Below, piece after piece: positions 55,110 to 64,000 of a stretch of DNA of 64,000 nt. The stretch comes from Psychromonas aquimarina ATCC BAA-1526 (GTDB lineage Bacteria; Pseudomonadota; Gammaproteobacteria; Enterobacterales; Psychromonadaceae), in the NCBI RefSeq assembly GCF_000428725.1, contig NZ_AUAM01000007.1:124001-188000 (forward strand), read 5' to 3'. The notes below the pieces were generated by a model that had not been told where the DNA came from, ran no database searches, and saw only the letters and a program-made list of their open reading frames with translations. How positions within the stretch are numbered: the first letter of the stretch is position 1; every line of letters starts with the position of its first letter. The position numbers and the translations under genes were made by a program.

Positions 55110-55618
55110 TATTCAGCCTCCCCTTTCTGCACACCTAGTTCACCGGCAAGATGCTGAATAGCATCCGCACTCTGCAGTAATTCTTTAAGCAGTTTTTCCA
55201 GATCGCGAGAACGATCCGCTTTGCTTAGTAACACTTTTAACTGGTTACGTGTTTCAACCAGCTGTTTTAAAGGCTCGATATTCTCAACAAGATTTTCCGG
55301 CTGAAAATCTTTCATTGATTTGAAATTAAGATTCACTTCAAACTGGCTGTTATCATCCGCTAATTTATTATCAACTTTATAAGATAAGCTCGGGTTAATC
55401 TGCCCCATTACTGAATCAAAATTATCTTTGTCGACCCCGGTAAATTCACGCTCTTCCAGATCCACTTTTTCACTTTCTGGTTTGTGACCAGAAAAATCAC
55501 CAATTACGCCTACGACAAAAGGCAGTTCTTTGGTTTCTGTTGCACCATTTGTTTCTACGTCATACGTTATACTAACGCGGTTTTTGCTAACACGTTTGTG
55601 TTGTGAGTTGACAGCCAT
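55109..55618 (-). CDS. tssB: T6SS sheath small subunit TssB (VipA)
   Basis: A 169-residue TssB with RVSITYDVETNGATETKELPFVVGVIGDFSG and the C-terminal LPFKSMKDF-like region (VNLNFKSMKDFQPENLV). It forms the contractile sheath with TssC. It shares one base with tssC and is preceded by a hairpin after hcp. Confidence 0.97.
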   Translation of the reverse strand: MAVNSQHKRVSKNRVSITYDVETNGATETKELPFVVGVIGDFSGHKPESEKVDLEEREFTGVDKDNFDSVMGQINPSLSYKVDNKLADDNSQFEVNLNFKSMKDFQPENLVENIEPLKQLVETRNQLKVLLSKADRSRDLEKLLKELLQSADAIQHLAGELGVQKGEAE

Positions 55619-55670
55619 ACTTCCCTACCTTTATTGAGCTATAATTAGAACCTGACAAAACTGTTGTTAT

Positions 55671-55691
55671 GCGCCGCTTTAGCAGCGGCGC
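55671..55691 (-). other. Hairpin between hcp and tssB
   Basis: GCGCCGCT-TTAGC-AGCGGCGC gives an 8-bp GC stem. Outer AACCTG/CAGGTT halves (near 55649 and 55697) may extend it. No T-tract follows on the minus strand, so it probably protects the hcp message from 3' decay or reduces read-through, giving more Hcp than sheath. Confidence 0.65.
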
Positions 55692-55701
55692 AGGCCGCAG
55701 G

Positions 55702-56220
55702 TTATTTAGCACCTGACAGCATCTTACCTTGCGGTACGTTATAAGAAACAAGACCGCCTTTTTCCATTTTACCGCCGTCGTCTTCATGCCAGTGCAGCTG
55801 ATCTAACTGGATGTAAGACATTGAAATGCTTTCAAAAGGCTGAGAACCGTCAGAACCGCTAACGTTGTAAGAAACTACACGCGCTTTTTCTAACTTCACT
55901 TGAAAGTAAATATCGCTGCCTGAACCGTCGCGAGAAGGTTTAGTGAAAACGATTTCTACATTTTTACCTTCAAGACCTGGACTAAACAGGAAAGACAGCA
56001 GATCTTCCGATGCTCCGTCTGTTTCTTTAGTGATATTAACTTCACTCATAGCCACCATGCCCGAATCGGCATTTGTACCATTACCAATATCCATCGCAAC
56101 TGAACGCACTGCGCCCCAGCTGTATGAACTTAGTGCAAACCAGCCGTCGCCTGGTAGACCTTCAACTGTTGCACCACCGGTAACTTTAACGCCTTCGATC
56201 CGCATGTAAATACTCGCCAT
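55702..56220 (-). CDS. hcp: T6SS tube protein Hcp
   Basis: A 172-residue Hcp, the subunit of the inner tube. It starts MASIYMRIEGVKVTGGATV and has FALSSYSWGAV and the SMSYIQLDQLHW segment. AGGA lies upstream of the ATG. Its position second in the operon with a hairpin behind it suits high expression. Confidence 0.95.
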   Translation of the reverse strand: MASIYMRIEGVKVTGGATVEGLPGDGWFALSSYSWGAVRSVAMDIGNGTNADSGMVAMSEVNITKETDGASEDLLSFLFSPGLEGKNVEIVFTKPSRDGSGSDIYFQVKLEKARVVSYNVSGSDGSQPFESISMSYIQLDQLHWHEDDGGKMEKGGLVSYNVPQGKMLSGAK

Positions 56221-56263
56221 AATAACTTTCCTCTTTATTATATTTAATTAATCACAGCTGCAA

Positions 56264-57631
56264 CTACCACAGTGATTCACTGCTTGATTTCTGCTGTGTG
56301 TCTGGTGGAGCCTGGTTATCCGTTTTTTCTGTTTCAGGAACAGCAAAAACAGGTTTGTTATCTGCCGGCAGCTGACGCTGCTGTGCAGGTAGAACTCGCG
56401 CTGCGCCTGTGCTGTTATTATCATTAGGCAGCGCAGTTTGTCCTTGTTCATCTAATCCCGTTAAATTAAACACGCGATCTATAGTATCTTGTTGATTTGA
56501 AAGCAGCTCTGTCATTAATTCCGGCAGCGGCATATACCCCCAGCGGATTGACTTGTCTAACAGATAGGCCACCGGACTATGCGGTTCCGTCTGTCTGAAA
56601 TAATCAGCAATTTCACGAAGCTGCTGAAATGCCTGATCTCGATTAAACTCCTGCTGTTTGGCCAGTGAAGTAAACGAGACGGGCGCAGGAGCCGATTGAG
56701 GGTTTTCCATCGCTGCATTCTCCACATTACAAATATTTTCAGCACTATTTTCTACATTCTCAGCGCTGTCCGGCACATCCTGTACAGGTGCCGTTACGGC
56801 CGGAGCTGACGATGTCGGTTTTAATCCCGATATAAATTCAACGGCCCGCAGCATCTTATCAATAATGCTGATTACAAATTGAAACCCGGGCGGTGAAAGT
56901 AAATACTGCTGACAAACAGCCTTAACCTGCTTTTCTATCGCTGCAATACTGTTTTTAAATTTCTCAAGATTTTCAATTAATTCCACAACCGGGGCGCGGT
57001 CTGCAAGTGCAGCTGCACGATAACGGCTGCGGATTTCAGCCAGATTGCCTTTATGCTCCTCACTTTGATAGCGGGAAAAGTCCAAATCAGCAATTAAAGG
57101 AGTCATCAGCAGCGGAGAGTATAATAATCCGCTGTCTTCACTTTCACCCAGCAGCTGTACAAAGGCTTTCACTTTAAAACTATTGATCTCAGCTTGTATT
57201 GCGCTTTCATCTGTGGATTTTATTTTATTATCCGGTAATATCGGCTGCAGCGAATCCCAATGAGAACTGACCAGCTCCTCAAGCCATAAACTAGTCTGCA
57301 GCGCACCGCTTAGGCTGGGATCAATAACCACCTGAGCAGCCGTCATCCAGCCGGCTAGTTCAATATCTCGAGATGAATCAGCAAATACATCCGCTAAGCT
57401 TCCTGATAACTGATTCCAGTTATTTTTATTATCTTCCAGCAGCGCATCCAGCTCATCAGCCTCAGGATTCTGATTAAGCTTTCGCAGCGACGTCTGCGCT
57501 AAATTAAATTCATTACGAAGCGGCCGGAAGGACTGCCGATCAGATTTTAAATACACACCGCAGAAATTATTTTCTGCCAAAGGCGATAACAGAGTCTGGC
57601 GCTGACTTTCAGTAAGTATCATCGTATCCAT
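56264..57631 (-). CDS. tssA: T6SS protein TssA
   Basis: A 455-residue TssA. The N-terminal ImpA domain has NFCGVYLKSDRQSFRPLRNEFNLAQTSLRKL and the WNQLSGSLADVFADSSRDIELAGWMTAAQ region. A Pro/Ala/Asn-rich linker (about 285-320) precedes the DYFRQTEPHSPVAYLLDKSIRWGYMPLPELM segment. TssA directs sheath and tube assembly from the baseplate. The start may be Met1 or Met4. It is the first gene of the long minus-strand operon. Confidence 0.92.
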   Translation of the reverse strand: MDTMILTESQRQTLLSPLAENNFCGVYLKSDRQSFRPLRNEFNLAQTSLRKLNQNPEADELDALLEDNKNNWNQLSGSLADVFADSSRDIELAGWMTAAQVVIDPSLSGALQTSLWLEELVSSHWDSLQPILPDNKIKSTDESAIQAEINSFKVKAFVQLLGESEDSGLLYSPLLMTPLIADLDFSRYQSEEHKGNLAEIRSRYRAAALADRAPVVELIENLEKFKNSIAAIEKQVKAVCQQYLLSPPGFQFVISIIDKMLRAVEFISGLKPTSSAPAVTAPVQDVPDSAENVENSAENICNVENAAMENPQSAPAPVSFTSLAKQQEFNRDQAFQQLREIADYFRQTEPHSPVAYLLDKSIRWGYMPLPELMTELLSNQQDTIDRVFNLTGLDEQGQTALPNDNNSTGAARVLPAQQRQLPADNKPVFAVPETEKTDNQAPPDTQQKSSSESLW

Positions 57632-58548
57632 TACTTTATTTGATTAAAAGTTGTTATGTAAAAAGTGAAAGCTGTAAATCGAATATTTAAAAAGACAATG
57701 TTTATTATATCTACACTGCCAGTCTAACCCGCCTTATTTTGTCACCTCAAAATATATATATAACAAACACTAACAGTTAACTAACGAACTAAACAAGCAT
57801 TTTTTCATCATAAAAACACTCAGATTACAGGGGCAGAAGCACACCGGTAAATTACTGCCGTCAGTAGGAATTTCAATTAGACCGGGCAAACGATAAAAGA
57901 AAAGCAAATTTCCATACCTGCAGCTGGTAAACTTGGGCTCACAGCACACTAACATACACAGCGGCTTGTTTGATAATACGGCAGTCTGAAAACCCAATTT
58001 TTCATTATACGTAATCCATACGCAATCTACCATAGCTCAGCGCATTAATCTTCTTACAAGGCACTGATATTAGGACACTGAAAGTGTTCTGCTAATTACG
58101 ATTTTAATTATTCACTGATTATTTTTAAAATAAACATCCTGGATCACACTGCGTAAACTCATGTCTCCAGAACCCTATATTTCTTTTTGATTTTTGATCA
58201 AAAGCTCATATTGTAAGAAAGTGGCTTAATATCAACAGATATCCACTGTCACGTTCGTCAGGATAAATTTAAAATCAAAGCAGCCTAACTGACAATAATT
58301 ACTTAATTGCAGAGAACAGATCAACATTAACAAATGTAATCATAAAAAATAGGCTTTACCCTTAAACAATGAATAATAAATTGCCGGAATATGTTCTGTG
58401 ATAACATTTAATTCCAGCAGCAGGCACAAAACAAAGGTAAGCTAGATTTGCTTGATATTAATAGTTAAATAATAAGCCTGTCCCTCAATATGGATTCTGC
58501 TTTAGACGAACTGCCGGGATATGCACTATAACAATAAGAGAATTGAAT
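57632..58548. other. Long divergent control region, tssA versus vgrG
   Basis: About 917 AT-rich bases without a convincing gene separate the two divergent T6SS transcripts. A frame of 87 codons at 57770-58033 has no family features and is rejected. I found no sigma-54 -24/-12 element. A TTTTGATCAAAA palindrome lies at 58193-58204, and TGCCGG(A/G)ATATG occurs twice (near 58383 and 58512). The length suggests several regulator sites. Confidence 0.5.
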
Positions 58549-60555
58549 ATGTCAGTGACCAGTTACAATGAAAAAAACCGCCCTGTTCAGGCAAAACTGG
58601 ATGGCAAAGGCCCGTACATAGTTACGCAGTTAACGGTAAAGGAACAAGTTTCAGGCAGATCTGATTTTAGCGCCGTTTTTTTCTGTAAAGAAAAAATATC
58701 CGAGAAAGTGCTGGGCAAAGTACTTGATATCCAGTATTCCCCCGGTATCGAAGAAGAGAGAAATAAAGCGCGCAGTTTTTTAGCTTTAATCTCGTCGCTG
58801 GAAAACATTGAATTTAATATGTCCAAGCAGCTTTATATGTACCGGGTTGAAGCGGTCGACCCGCTTTCTATTTTTGCCTACCGCACCACCAGCCGCACCT
58901 TTCAGGACATGACCAGCAAACAGATCATAGAAAAGGTTCTATCCGATTCCGGTCTTAAAAATTATTTCAAAGTATCCCCCCGGAGTGCCGGAATAAAACG
59001 CAGCTGCTGTATTCAGTTTAATGAAAGCGACTTGAATTTCATTAAACGCCTATTAGCCTCTGAAGGCTGGCATTATCACTGTAACCATCAAGGAAGCCAG
59101 CCCGTCGTTACCATTGCTGACAGCAACCAGGATTTTGCCAAAGCGAACGATGATAAGGTCCCTTTTATCGTTGAAGCTAAAGCAAAAACTTTTTCAATCA
59201 CTCACTGGAACTATCGGGAACAGTTAGGTGTCAGTAAATTACTGTTAGCCGATCACAGTGAAGAGTTAGCCGAATGCTTAAACAGCGGCGAAAGAAACAC
59301 CACATCCTCAGTAAAAAACAGTGCCTTAAGTGAATACTTTTTCGGGCAGGGTAACAGTGATAAAAGCACCATTCGTGATGCCGGAAAACGGCAGATGGAA
59401 AGCCGGGACTGCGGCAGAATAATCATTAACGCCCGCTCTTCGGTTCCATCATTAGGCGCTGGTTTATGCTTTACTTTAAGCGAGCATACGCAGTCCGAAT
59501 ATAACCAGGAATATCTGATCACCCGGGCAGAGCATTATTTTAACGGTAATGAAACGGGCACTAATATTGAATATACAAACAGCTTCCAATGCATACCTGC
59601 AGGCACACCATGGCGTCCGCCTTTTATCAATAAACCCTGCATAACGAATATTCAAAGCGCAGAAGTCACAGGTCCGAGCGGGGAAGAGGTCAATCAAGAT
59701 AAATCCGGACGTATAAAAGTACATTTTCACTGGGATAAGGACGGTAAGAAAGATGAAAACAGCTCCTGCTGGATCCCGGTAGCACAGTCGACGGCAGGTA
59801 ATGGATTCGGCATGCAGTTTATTCCGCGTATTGGGGATGAAGTACTGATCAGCTTTATTGACGGGGATCCCGACCGCCCGGTTGTTTCCGGATCCATTTA
59901 TAATGAAAAAAATAAGCAGCCCTACAGCAGCGCCACACAAAGCGGCATAAAAACACGCAGCACTCCCAGCGGTAATAGTGATACCGCTAACGAACTGCGC
60001 TTTGAAGATAAAAAAGATAAAGAAGAGCTGTTTCTGCAGGCAGAAAAGGATATGACGGTTAATGTCAAAAATGATCTGAAACAGACCATCAAAGGGCTGG
60101 CTGATTTTGATATTGAAAAAACCCTAGACTGGAAAAGCAAAGAAGCAATGAGCCTGAGCAGTGAAGATGCACTCAATGCCAGCGCCAAAAAAGATCTGTC
60201 CTTAAAGTCAGATGCCGGGATCAGCTGCAGTGCTTCTAAAGGCGCACAGTTAAGTGCCGGCTCAAGCGTAGAAATCGACGGACAAAGTATCGAACTCTCT
60301 GGAAAAACCAGCATTAAACTATCCGTCGGCAGTTCATCTATTGAACTGAGTCCAAGCGGTATAAAAATTTCCGGTGCGCAGATTTCTGTCGCTGGACAGG
60401 CAAAAGCGGAAATAAAAGCGGCTATGGTTGATATAACCAGTCAGGCCAAAGCCAGTGTTAAAGGTGCAATAGTCGAAGTAAACGGGAGTGCTATGACACA
60501 GGTAAAAGCCGGTGCTATGGTACAAATTCAAGGCGCAATCGCGAAGGTAAACTGA
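58549..60555 (+). CDS. vgrG: T6SS spike protein VgrG (TssI)
   Basis: A 668-residue VgrG with the gp27-like N-terminal part, gp5-like OB fold (HFHWDKDGKKDENSSCWIPVAQS, GMQFIPRIGDEVLISFIDGDPDRPVVSGSIYN) and a C-terminal beta-helix needle of Ser/Ala/Lys-rich repeats. No extra effector domain follows. The ATG at 58549 has AAGAG 8 bases upstream; the TTG at 58543 is a weaker alternative. It overlaps the next gene by one base. Confidence 0.95.
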   Translation: MSVTSYNEKNRPVQAKLDGKGPYIVTQLTVKEQVSGRSDFSAVFFCKEKISEKVLGKVLDIQYSPGIEEERNKARSFLALISSLENIEFNMSKQLYMYRVEAVDPLSIFAYRTTSRTFQDMTSKQIIEKVLSDSGLKNYFKVSPRSAGIKRSCCIQFNESDLNFIKRLLASEGWHYHCNHQGSQPVVTIADSNQDFAKANDDKVPFIVEAKAKTFSITHWNYREQLGVSKLLLADHSEELAECLNSGERNTTSSVKNSALSEYFFGQGNSDKSTIRDAGKRQMESRDCGRIIINARSSVPSLGAGLCFTLSEHTQSEYNQEYLITRAEHYFNGNETGTNIEYTNSFQCIPAGTPWRPPFINKPCITNIQSAEVTGPSGEEVNQDKSGRIKVHFHWDKDGKKDENSSCWIPVAQSTAGNGFGMQFIPRIGDEVLISFIDGDPDRPVVSGSIYNEKNKQPYSSATQSGIKTRSTPSGNSDTANELRFEDKKDKEELFLQAEKDMTVNVKNDLKQTIKGLADFDIEKTLDWKSKEAMSLSSEDALNASAKKDLSLKSDAGISCSASKGAQLSAGSSVEIDGQSIELSGKTSIKLSVGSSSIELSPSGIKISGAQISVAGQAKAEIKAAMVDITSQAKASVKGAIVEVNGSAMTQVKAGAMVQIQGAIAKVN

Positions 60556-61124
60556 TGAGTTATTTAAAAATCCCCCACCACAGCGCGGCTGATATTCTCA
60601 GTCTTTATGAAGCAGGCGATGAATTTATCGAACTGGCTCAGCAGCACAGTGATCCGGCATCTTTAATTGACAGCGCTGTCGAGCAGCAGCTGTTCAGTGA
60701 TGTTGTGATATTTATTGCGCACGCACTGCCGGTTCGAGAAGCGGTCTGGTGGGCATGCTGCTGTGCTGCCAGCAGGACAGACTGGAATGAAAATGAAGCC
60801 AATGCAGTTCGAGCGGCTAAAGCATGGGTCCACGCTCCCGATGAAACATCACGACGCCTTGCGGAGCAGATGGCGGCTAAAGCTGAATTACAGTCTGGCG
60901 CCGGCTGGACCGCGCAGGCAGCATTCTGGAGCGGCGGCAGCATGATAGCGGCTGGAGAGCCGGTTATTCCCCCGCCGGAATATTTATATTCTCATGCCGT
61001 TGCCGGCGCAGTTAATTTATCAGCGGTAATGCCTGACGGACAGGACGCACAAGCACGTTATGAAAACTACTTAAAAATAGGCTTGAATATCGCCAGTGGC
61101 GGAAACGGCCAGACAGGAGAATAA
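60555..61124 (+). CDS. VgrG-associated accessory protein (DUF6931-like)
   Basis: A 189-residue, helical, Ala-rich cytoplasmic protein with VREAVWWACCCAASRTDW and WVHAPDETSRRLAEQMAAKAE in the middle. It resembles small proteins, possibly the DUF6931 family, that lie between vgrG and PAAR genes. The start shares one base with the vgrG stop (TGATG), and PAAR follows after 2 bases, so it probably works in loading the spike. The family name is from memory and uncertain. Confidence 0.7.
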   Translation: MSYLKIPHHSAADILSLYEAGDEFIELAQQHSDPASLIDSAVEQQLFSDVVIFIAHALPVREAVWWACCCAASRTDWNENEANAVRAAKAWVHAPDETSRRLAEQMAAKAELQSGAGWTAQAAFWSGGSMIAAGEPVIPPPEYLYSHAVAGAVNLSAVMPDGQDAQARYENYLKIGLNIASGGNGQTGE

Positions 61125-61126
61125 CC

Positions 61127-61423
61127 ATGCTGCCAGCAGCCAGAGCAACCGATATGCACGTATGTCCCATGCAGACCCCTGCTGTTGTCCCTATTCCGCA
61201 TGTCGGCGGGCCGTTACTGCCGTTACCGTCAACGGTACTGATAGGTAATATGCCGGCCGCCACTTTAGGTCAAATGTGTGTCTGTGTCGGGCCGCCGGAT
61301 TCCGTGATAAAAGGCAGCGCAACCGTATTAATCAACAGCAAGCCGGCTGCCAGAATGGGAGATACTACCGCTCATGGCGGCACAATTGTACTCGGCATGC
61401 CGACCGTCCTGATCGGCGGTTAA
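61127..61423 (+). CDS. PAAR-domain spike tip protein
   Basis: A 98-residue PAAR protein. It begins MLPAARATDMHVCPMQTPAVVPIPHVGGPLL and ends GDTTAHGGTIVLGMPTVLIGG, with the His and Cys residues that bind the tip metal. It forms the sharpened cone on the VgrG trimer. It has no N- or C-terminal toxin extension. Confidence 0.93.
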   Translation: MLPAARATDMHVCPMQTPAVVPIPHVGGPLLPLPSTVLIGNMPAATLGQMCVCVGPPDSVIKGSATVLINSKPAARMGDTTAHGGTIVLGMPTVLIGG

Positions 61424-61509
61424 ACTGCTGATTCCGAGATAATCGGCTTTACTCTTTGCTGTATATGAATCAGAGAGATAAGCCGGTTATAAAAACGCAC
61501 AGACAGCTT

Positions 61510-63522
61510 CTACCCCATAGTCACCAGCAGTTCATGCAGCTTTGCTACTTCGTCCCTTATTTGAGCCGCTTTCTCAAACTCTAAATCTTTAGCATAAGCA
61601 AACATCTGTTTTTCTTTTTCAGCTATCTGTTTAAGCACATCCTGCTCGCTGCTTATATGATAATCAGCTCTAGATTCCGCAACTTTATCCTGCTTAGTTT
61701 TAGCTTTTTTAAGGTTACGCTGTCCGAGCTGCATTACATCATTGACTTGTTTTGTTAATCCCTGCGGAATAATACCGTTGTCCCGGTTAAACTCATCCTG
61801 CAGCGCCCGTCTGTCTTCTGTTACTTTTATAGCTTTGTGCATAGATCCGGTAATACGGTCGGCATAGAGAATCGCTTTACCTTTTAAATTACGCGCGGCC
61901 CGGCCCATGGTCTGAATCAGCGAGCGTTCTGAGCGTAAAAAACCCTCTTTATCTGCGTCTAATACTGCCACTAACGACACCTCGGGAATATCCAGTCCTT
62001 CGCGCAGCAGGTTAATGCCTATTAGTACGTCAAAAATGCCCAGGCGCAGGTCACGAATAATCTCCACCCGTTCAACCGTATCAACATCTGAATGCAGATA
62101 ACGCACCTTTATACCGTGTTCATGCAGATATTCAGTAAGATCCTCTGCCATACGTTTAGTCAACGTCGTTACCAGAACCCGCTCTTTAAGGGGAATACGC
62201 AGATTAATCTCAGAAAGCAGATCATCAACCTGGGTATTAACCGGACGTACTTCAATTTCCGGATCCAGCAGACCGGTCGGACGAATAACCTGGCGAACGA
62301 TATCTCCCTGAGATTTATCTACCTCATACTCACTGGGTGTGGCTGAAACATAAATAGTCTGCGGGGCGAGGGCTTCAAACTCTGCAAATTTAAGCGGCCG
62401 GTTATCTAAGGCAGAAGGTAAACGAAAGCCGTAATTAACCAGGTTTTCCTTACGCGAGCGGTCTCCTTTATACATAGCACCAATCTGCGGCACTGTCACA
62501 TGACTTTCATCGATAATTAATAAGCCGTCTTTAGGCAGATAATCAAACAGCGTCGGCGGCGCATCACCATGACCTCTTCCGGACAAATAGCGAGAGTAAT
62601 TTTCAATACCCGAGCAGTACCCCAGCTCATTCATCATCTCAATATCATACAGAGTGCGTTGTGAAATACGCTGTTCTTCAACTAATTTATTCTGCTCTAA
62701 AAATTCTTTTTTCCGTTCATTTAACTCCTCTTTTATAGCGTCAACTGCTTTCAGAATCTGCTCTCGAGGTGTAACGTAATGAGTTTTAGGGTAGATAGTA
62801 ACACGCGCAAGCTTATCTAACTGCTGACCAGTCAGCGGGTCAAAGACACTGATGTTTTCAACTTCATCATCAAACAGCTCAATACGAAAAGCTTCCTTTT
62901 CTGAATCAGCAGGAAAAATGTCAATCACTTCTCCGCGCACCCGGAAGGTACCACGGCTTAACTCAGTTTCATTACGGTTATATTGTAAATCAACTAAACG
63001 CTGCAGGATTTCGCGGCTGGAAATGATCTCCCCGACACTCAGATGAAGCATCATCTCTAAATAAGCACTAGGATCGCCTAAACCATAGATAGCAGAAACA
63101 GACGCCACCAGCACCACATCTTTGCGCTCTAACAGCGCTTTAGTTGCCGACAGACGCATCTGCTCGATATGAGCATTAACAGCGGCATCTTTCTCAATAA
63201 AAGAATCTGAGCTTGGTACATAAGCTTCAGGCTGGTAATAATCATAATATGAAACAAAATACTCAACCGCATTATCCGGAAAAAACTCTTTCATCTCACC
63301 ATACAGCTGCGCGGCTAAGGTTTTATTAGGAGCAAGGATTAATGTCGGACGGTTGAGCTGTGCAATGGTATTAGCTAAAGTAAATGTTTTACCCGATCCG
63401 GTTACCCCGAGCAGGGTTTGAAAAGCCAGGCCCGACTCAATACCTTCCACTAACTGCTCGATAGCCTGAGGCTGATCACCTGCGGGTGAAAACGACGATG
63501 ATAACTGAAACTGTTTTTCCAT
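61510..63522 (-). CDS. uvrB: Excinuclease ABC subunit UvrB
   Basis: A 670-residue nucleotide excision repair helicase-like damage verifier. It starts [28 protein letters not shown] and has Walker [10 protein letters not shown], the beta-hairpin region [30 protein letters not shown] and a C-terminal UVR motif ([17 protein letters not shown]). The open frame extends to 63699, but only the ATG at 63522 with GAGG upstream gives the family length. No LexA box was seen upstream. It is convergent with the vgrG-PAAR unit. Confidence 0.96.
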   Translation of the reverse strand: MEKQFQLSSSFSPAGDQPQAIEQLVEGIESGLAFQTLLGVTGSGKTFTLANTIAQLNRPTLILAPNKTLAAQLYGEMKEFFPDNAVEYFVSYYDYYQPEAYVPSSDSFIEKDAAVNAHIEQMRLSATKALLERKDVVLVASVSAIYGLGDPSAYLEMMLHLSVGEIISSREILQRLVDLQYNRNETELSRGTFRVRGEVIDIFPADSEKEAFRIELFDDEVENISVFDPLTGQQLDKLARVTIYPKTHYVTPREQILKAVDAIKEELNERKKEFLEQNKLVEEQRISQRTLYDIEMMNELGYCSGIENYSRYLSGRGHGDAPPTLFDYLPKDGLLIIDESHVTVPQIGAMYKGDRSRKENLVNYGFRLPSALDNRPLKFAEFEALAPQTIYVSATPSEYEVDKSQGDIVRQVIRPTGLLDPEIEVRPVNTQVDDLLSEINLRIPLKERVLVTTLTKRMAEDLTEYLHEHGIKVRYLHSDVDTVERVEIIRDLRLGIFDVLIGINLLREGLDIPEVSLVAVLDADKEGFLRSERSLIQTMGRAARNLKGKAILYADRITGSMHKAIKVTEDRRALQDEFNRDNGIIPQGLTKQVNDVMQLGQRNLKKAKTKQDKVAESRADYHISSEQDVLKQIAEKEKQMFAYAKDLEFEKAAQIRDEVAKLHELLVTMG

Positions 63523-64000
63523 AATAACCTCAAGTTTAGAACACGGCATATCTATCCTTCTGAGCAATTGAATATGCATCCTCAATAACTGAGGATAGAA
63601 CTGACAGTTTAACATATCACAAGTACAGATAACTGTGCGCATAACAAGGTGTACAACGGTAATTAACAGCGCTTCAAGCAGCTGCGCAGAAGAAAACACC
63701 TAAAAAACACCCATTAGCTGCAATTTATATTGGAAAGTCTCTTTTTTACTTATTATATGTAAATAATCAGCCTCTATATGCAGTTTTAAATTTAAGATCT
63801 TTACCCTCGACTCAAGGCATATTCACATTTTTTATATGCAATAATGATAAATAACCTTTAGCTTAGGTTTATAAAACGAACAATAAAAACTCCGCTATTT
63901 AACTAATTGTCAATTATTTTTTTCAATTTAATTTAAAAATAATTCACAGAAAATTATTGACTTTCAAACAAACAAATAGTGCAGAAAAAACATCAAACAA
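63523..64000. other. AT-rich end region upstream of uvrB
   Basis: These 478 bases hold no supported gene. They should include the uvrB promoter on the minus strand. I looked for a CTG-N10-CAG LexA site and found none. The last 250 bases are very AT-rich and may be the regulatory region of a gene beyond the window. Confidence 0.5.

Noticed and set aside
57770-58033. 87-codon minus-strand open frame in the tssA-vgrG gap
   Set aside because: Cys/Phe/Leu-rich composition without family pattern, no convincing ribosome binding site, and AT-rich non-coding surroundings.
57632-58548. Sigma-54 promoter for T6SS genes
   Set aside because: No GG-N10-GC element of the TGGCAC-N5-TTGC type was found on either strand by eye.
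59476-59940. 154-codon minus-strand open frame inside vgrG
   Set aside because: It is antisense to the conserved gp5-like part of VgrG.
63523-63699. 59-residue N-terminal extension of UvrB
   Set aside because: Known UvrB proteins begin at the residue matching ATG 63522, which has its own GAGG site.
63523-63720. LexA (SOS) box upstream of uvrB
   Set aside because: No CTG-N10-CAG dyad is present; the nearest CTG and CAG are spaced wrongly.

Overview
This 64 kb window looks like the chromosome of a facultatively anaerobic gammaproteobacterium, moderately AT-rich, probably Alteromonadales or Vibrionales-like. The basis is the gene order yceF / yceD-rpmF-plsX-fabH-fabD-fabG-acpP-fabF-pabC-mltG ... 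tmk-holB-ycfH, which is the gammaproteobacterial arrangement, together with an NsrR/NnrS/qNor nitric oxide group and a complete type VI secretion system (T6SS). I cannot name the genus.

Layout. (1) 1-4957: nitric oxide defence. It holds the 3' part of a quinol nitric oxide reductase, a SirB-like membrane protein, a small methyltransferase, the NO-sensing repressor NsrR with a near-ideal operator over its own promoter, NnrS, and a 32-residue Cys-rich peptide. (2) 4983-8316, minus strand: an arrestin-like protein, then tatD/ycfH, holB and tmk. (3) 8317-21603: a 13 kb block separating tmk from mltG, which are normally neighbours. Its main content is a tightly coupled six-gene minus-strand operon: urea-transporter/M23-peptidase fusion, a 31-aa single-span peptide, a TPR protein, a large Orn/Lys/Arg-type decarboxylase, an ATP-grasp ligase and a C45-like Ntn acyltransferase. 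The rest of the block is an orphan histidine kinase with a proline-rich heptad-repeat sensor domain, a LysR regulator, a family 4 glycosidase and a six-copy 44-bp tandem repeat. (4) 21604-30587: the mltG-to-yceF fatty acid/phospholipid synthesis cluster. (5) 30611-61423: the T6SS island. (6) 61510-63522: uvrB.

The T6SS. The minus-strand run reads tssA-hcp-tssB-tssC-tssC2-tssE-tssF-tssG-clpV-(385-aa unknown)-(ATP-grasp, sensor-MFS fusion, two periplasmic binding proteins)-fha-tssJ-tssK-tssL-tssM-(PI-PLC). Divergent from tssA are vgrG, a 189-aa accessory protein and PAAR. A minimal Ser/Thr kinase lies at the far end beside yceF. The four-gene ATP-grasp/MFS/binding-protein module is not part of the known T6SS core, yet it is joined by 4-nt overlaps and runs directly into the FHA gene, so it is probably co-expressed with the apparatus.

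The two best candidates for undescribed biology are the 8474-16513 operon and the 39929-45181 module. The first combines decarboxylation, ATP-dependent ligation, acyl transfer, a transporter and a periplasmic peptidase. The second places ligase and sensor/transport functions inside a T6SS operon. Several genes use GTG or TTG starts that are supported by good ribosome binding sites (fabF, plsX, tssF, tssG, the 45181 ligase and the urea transporter).
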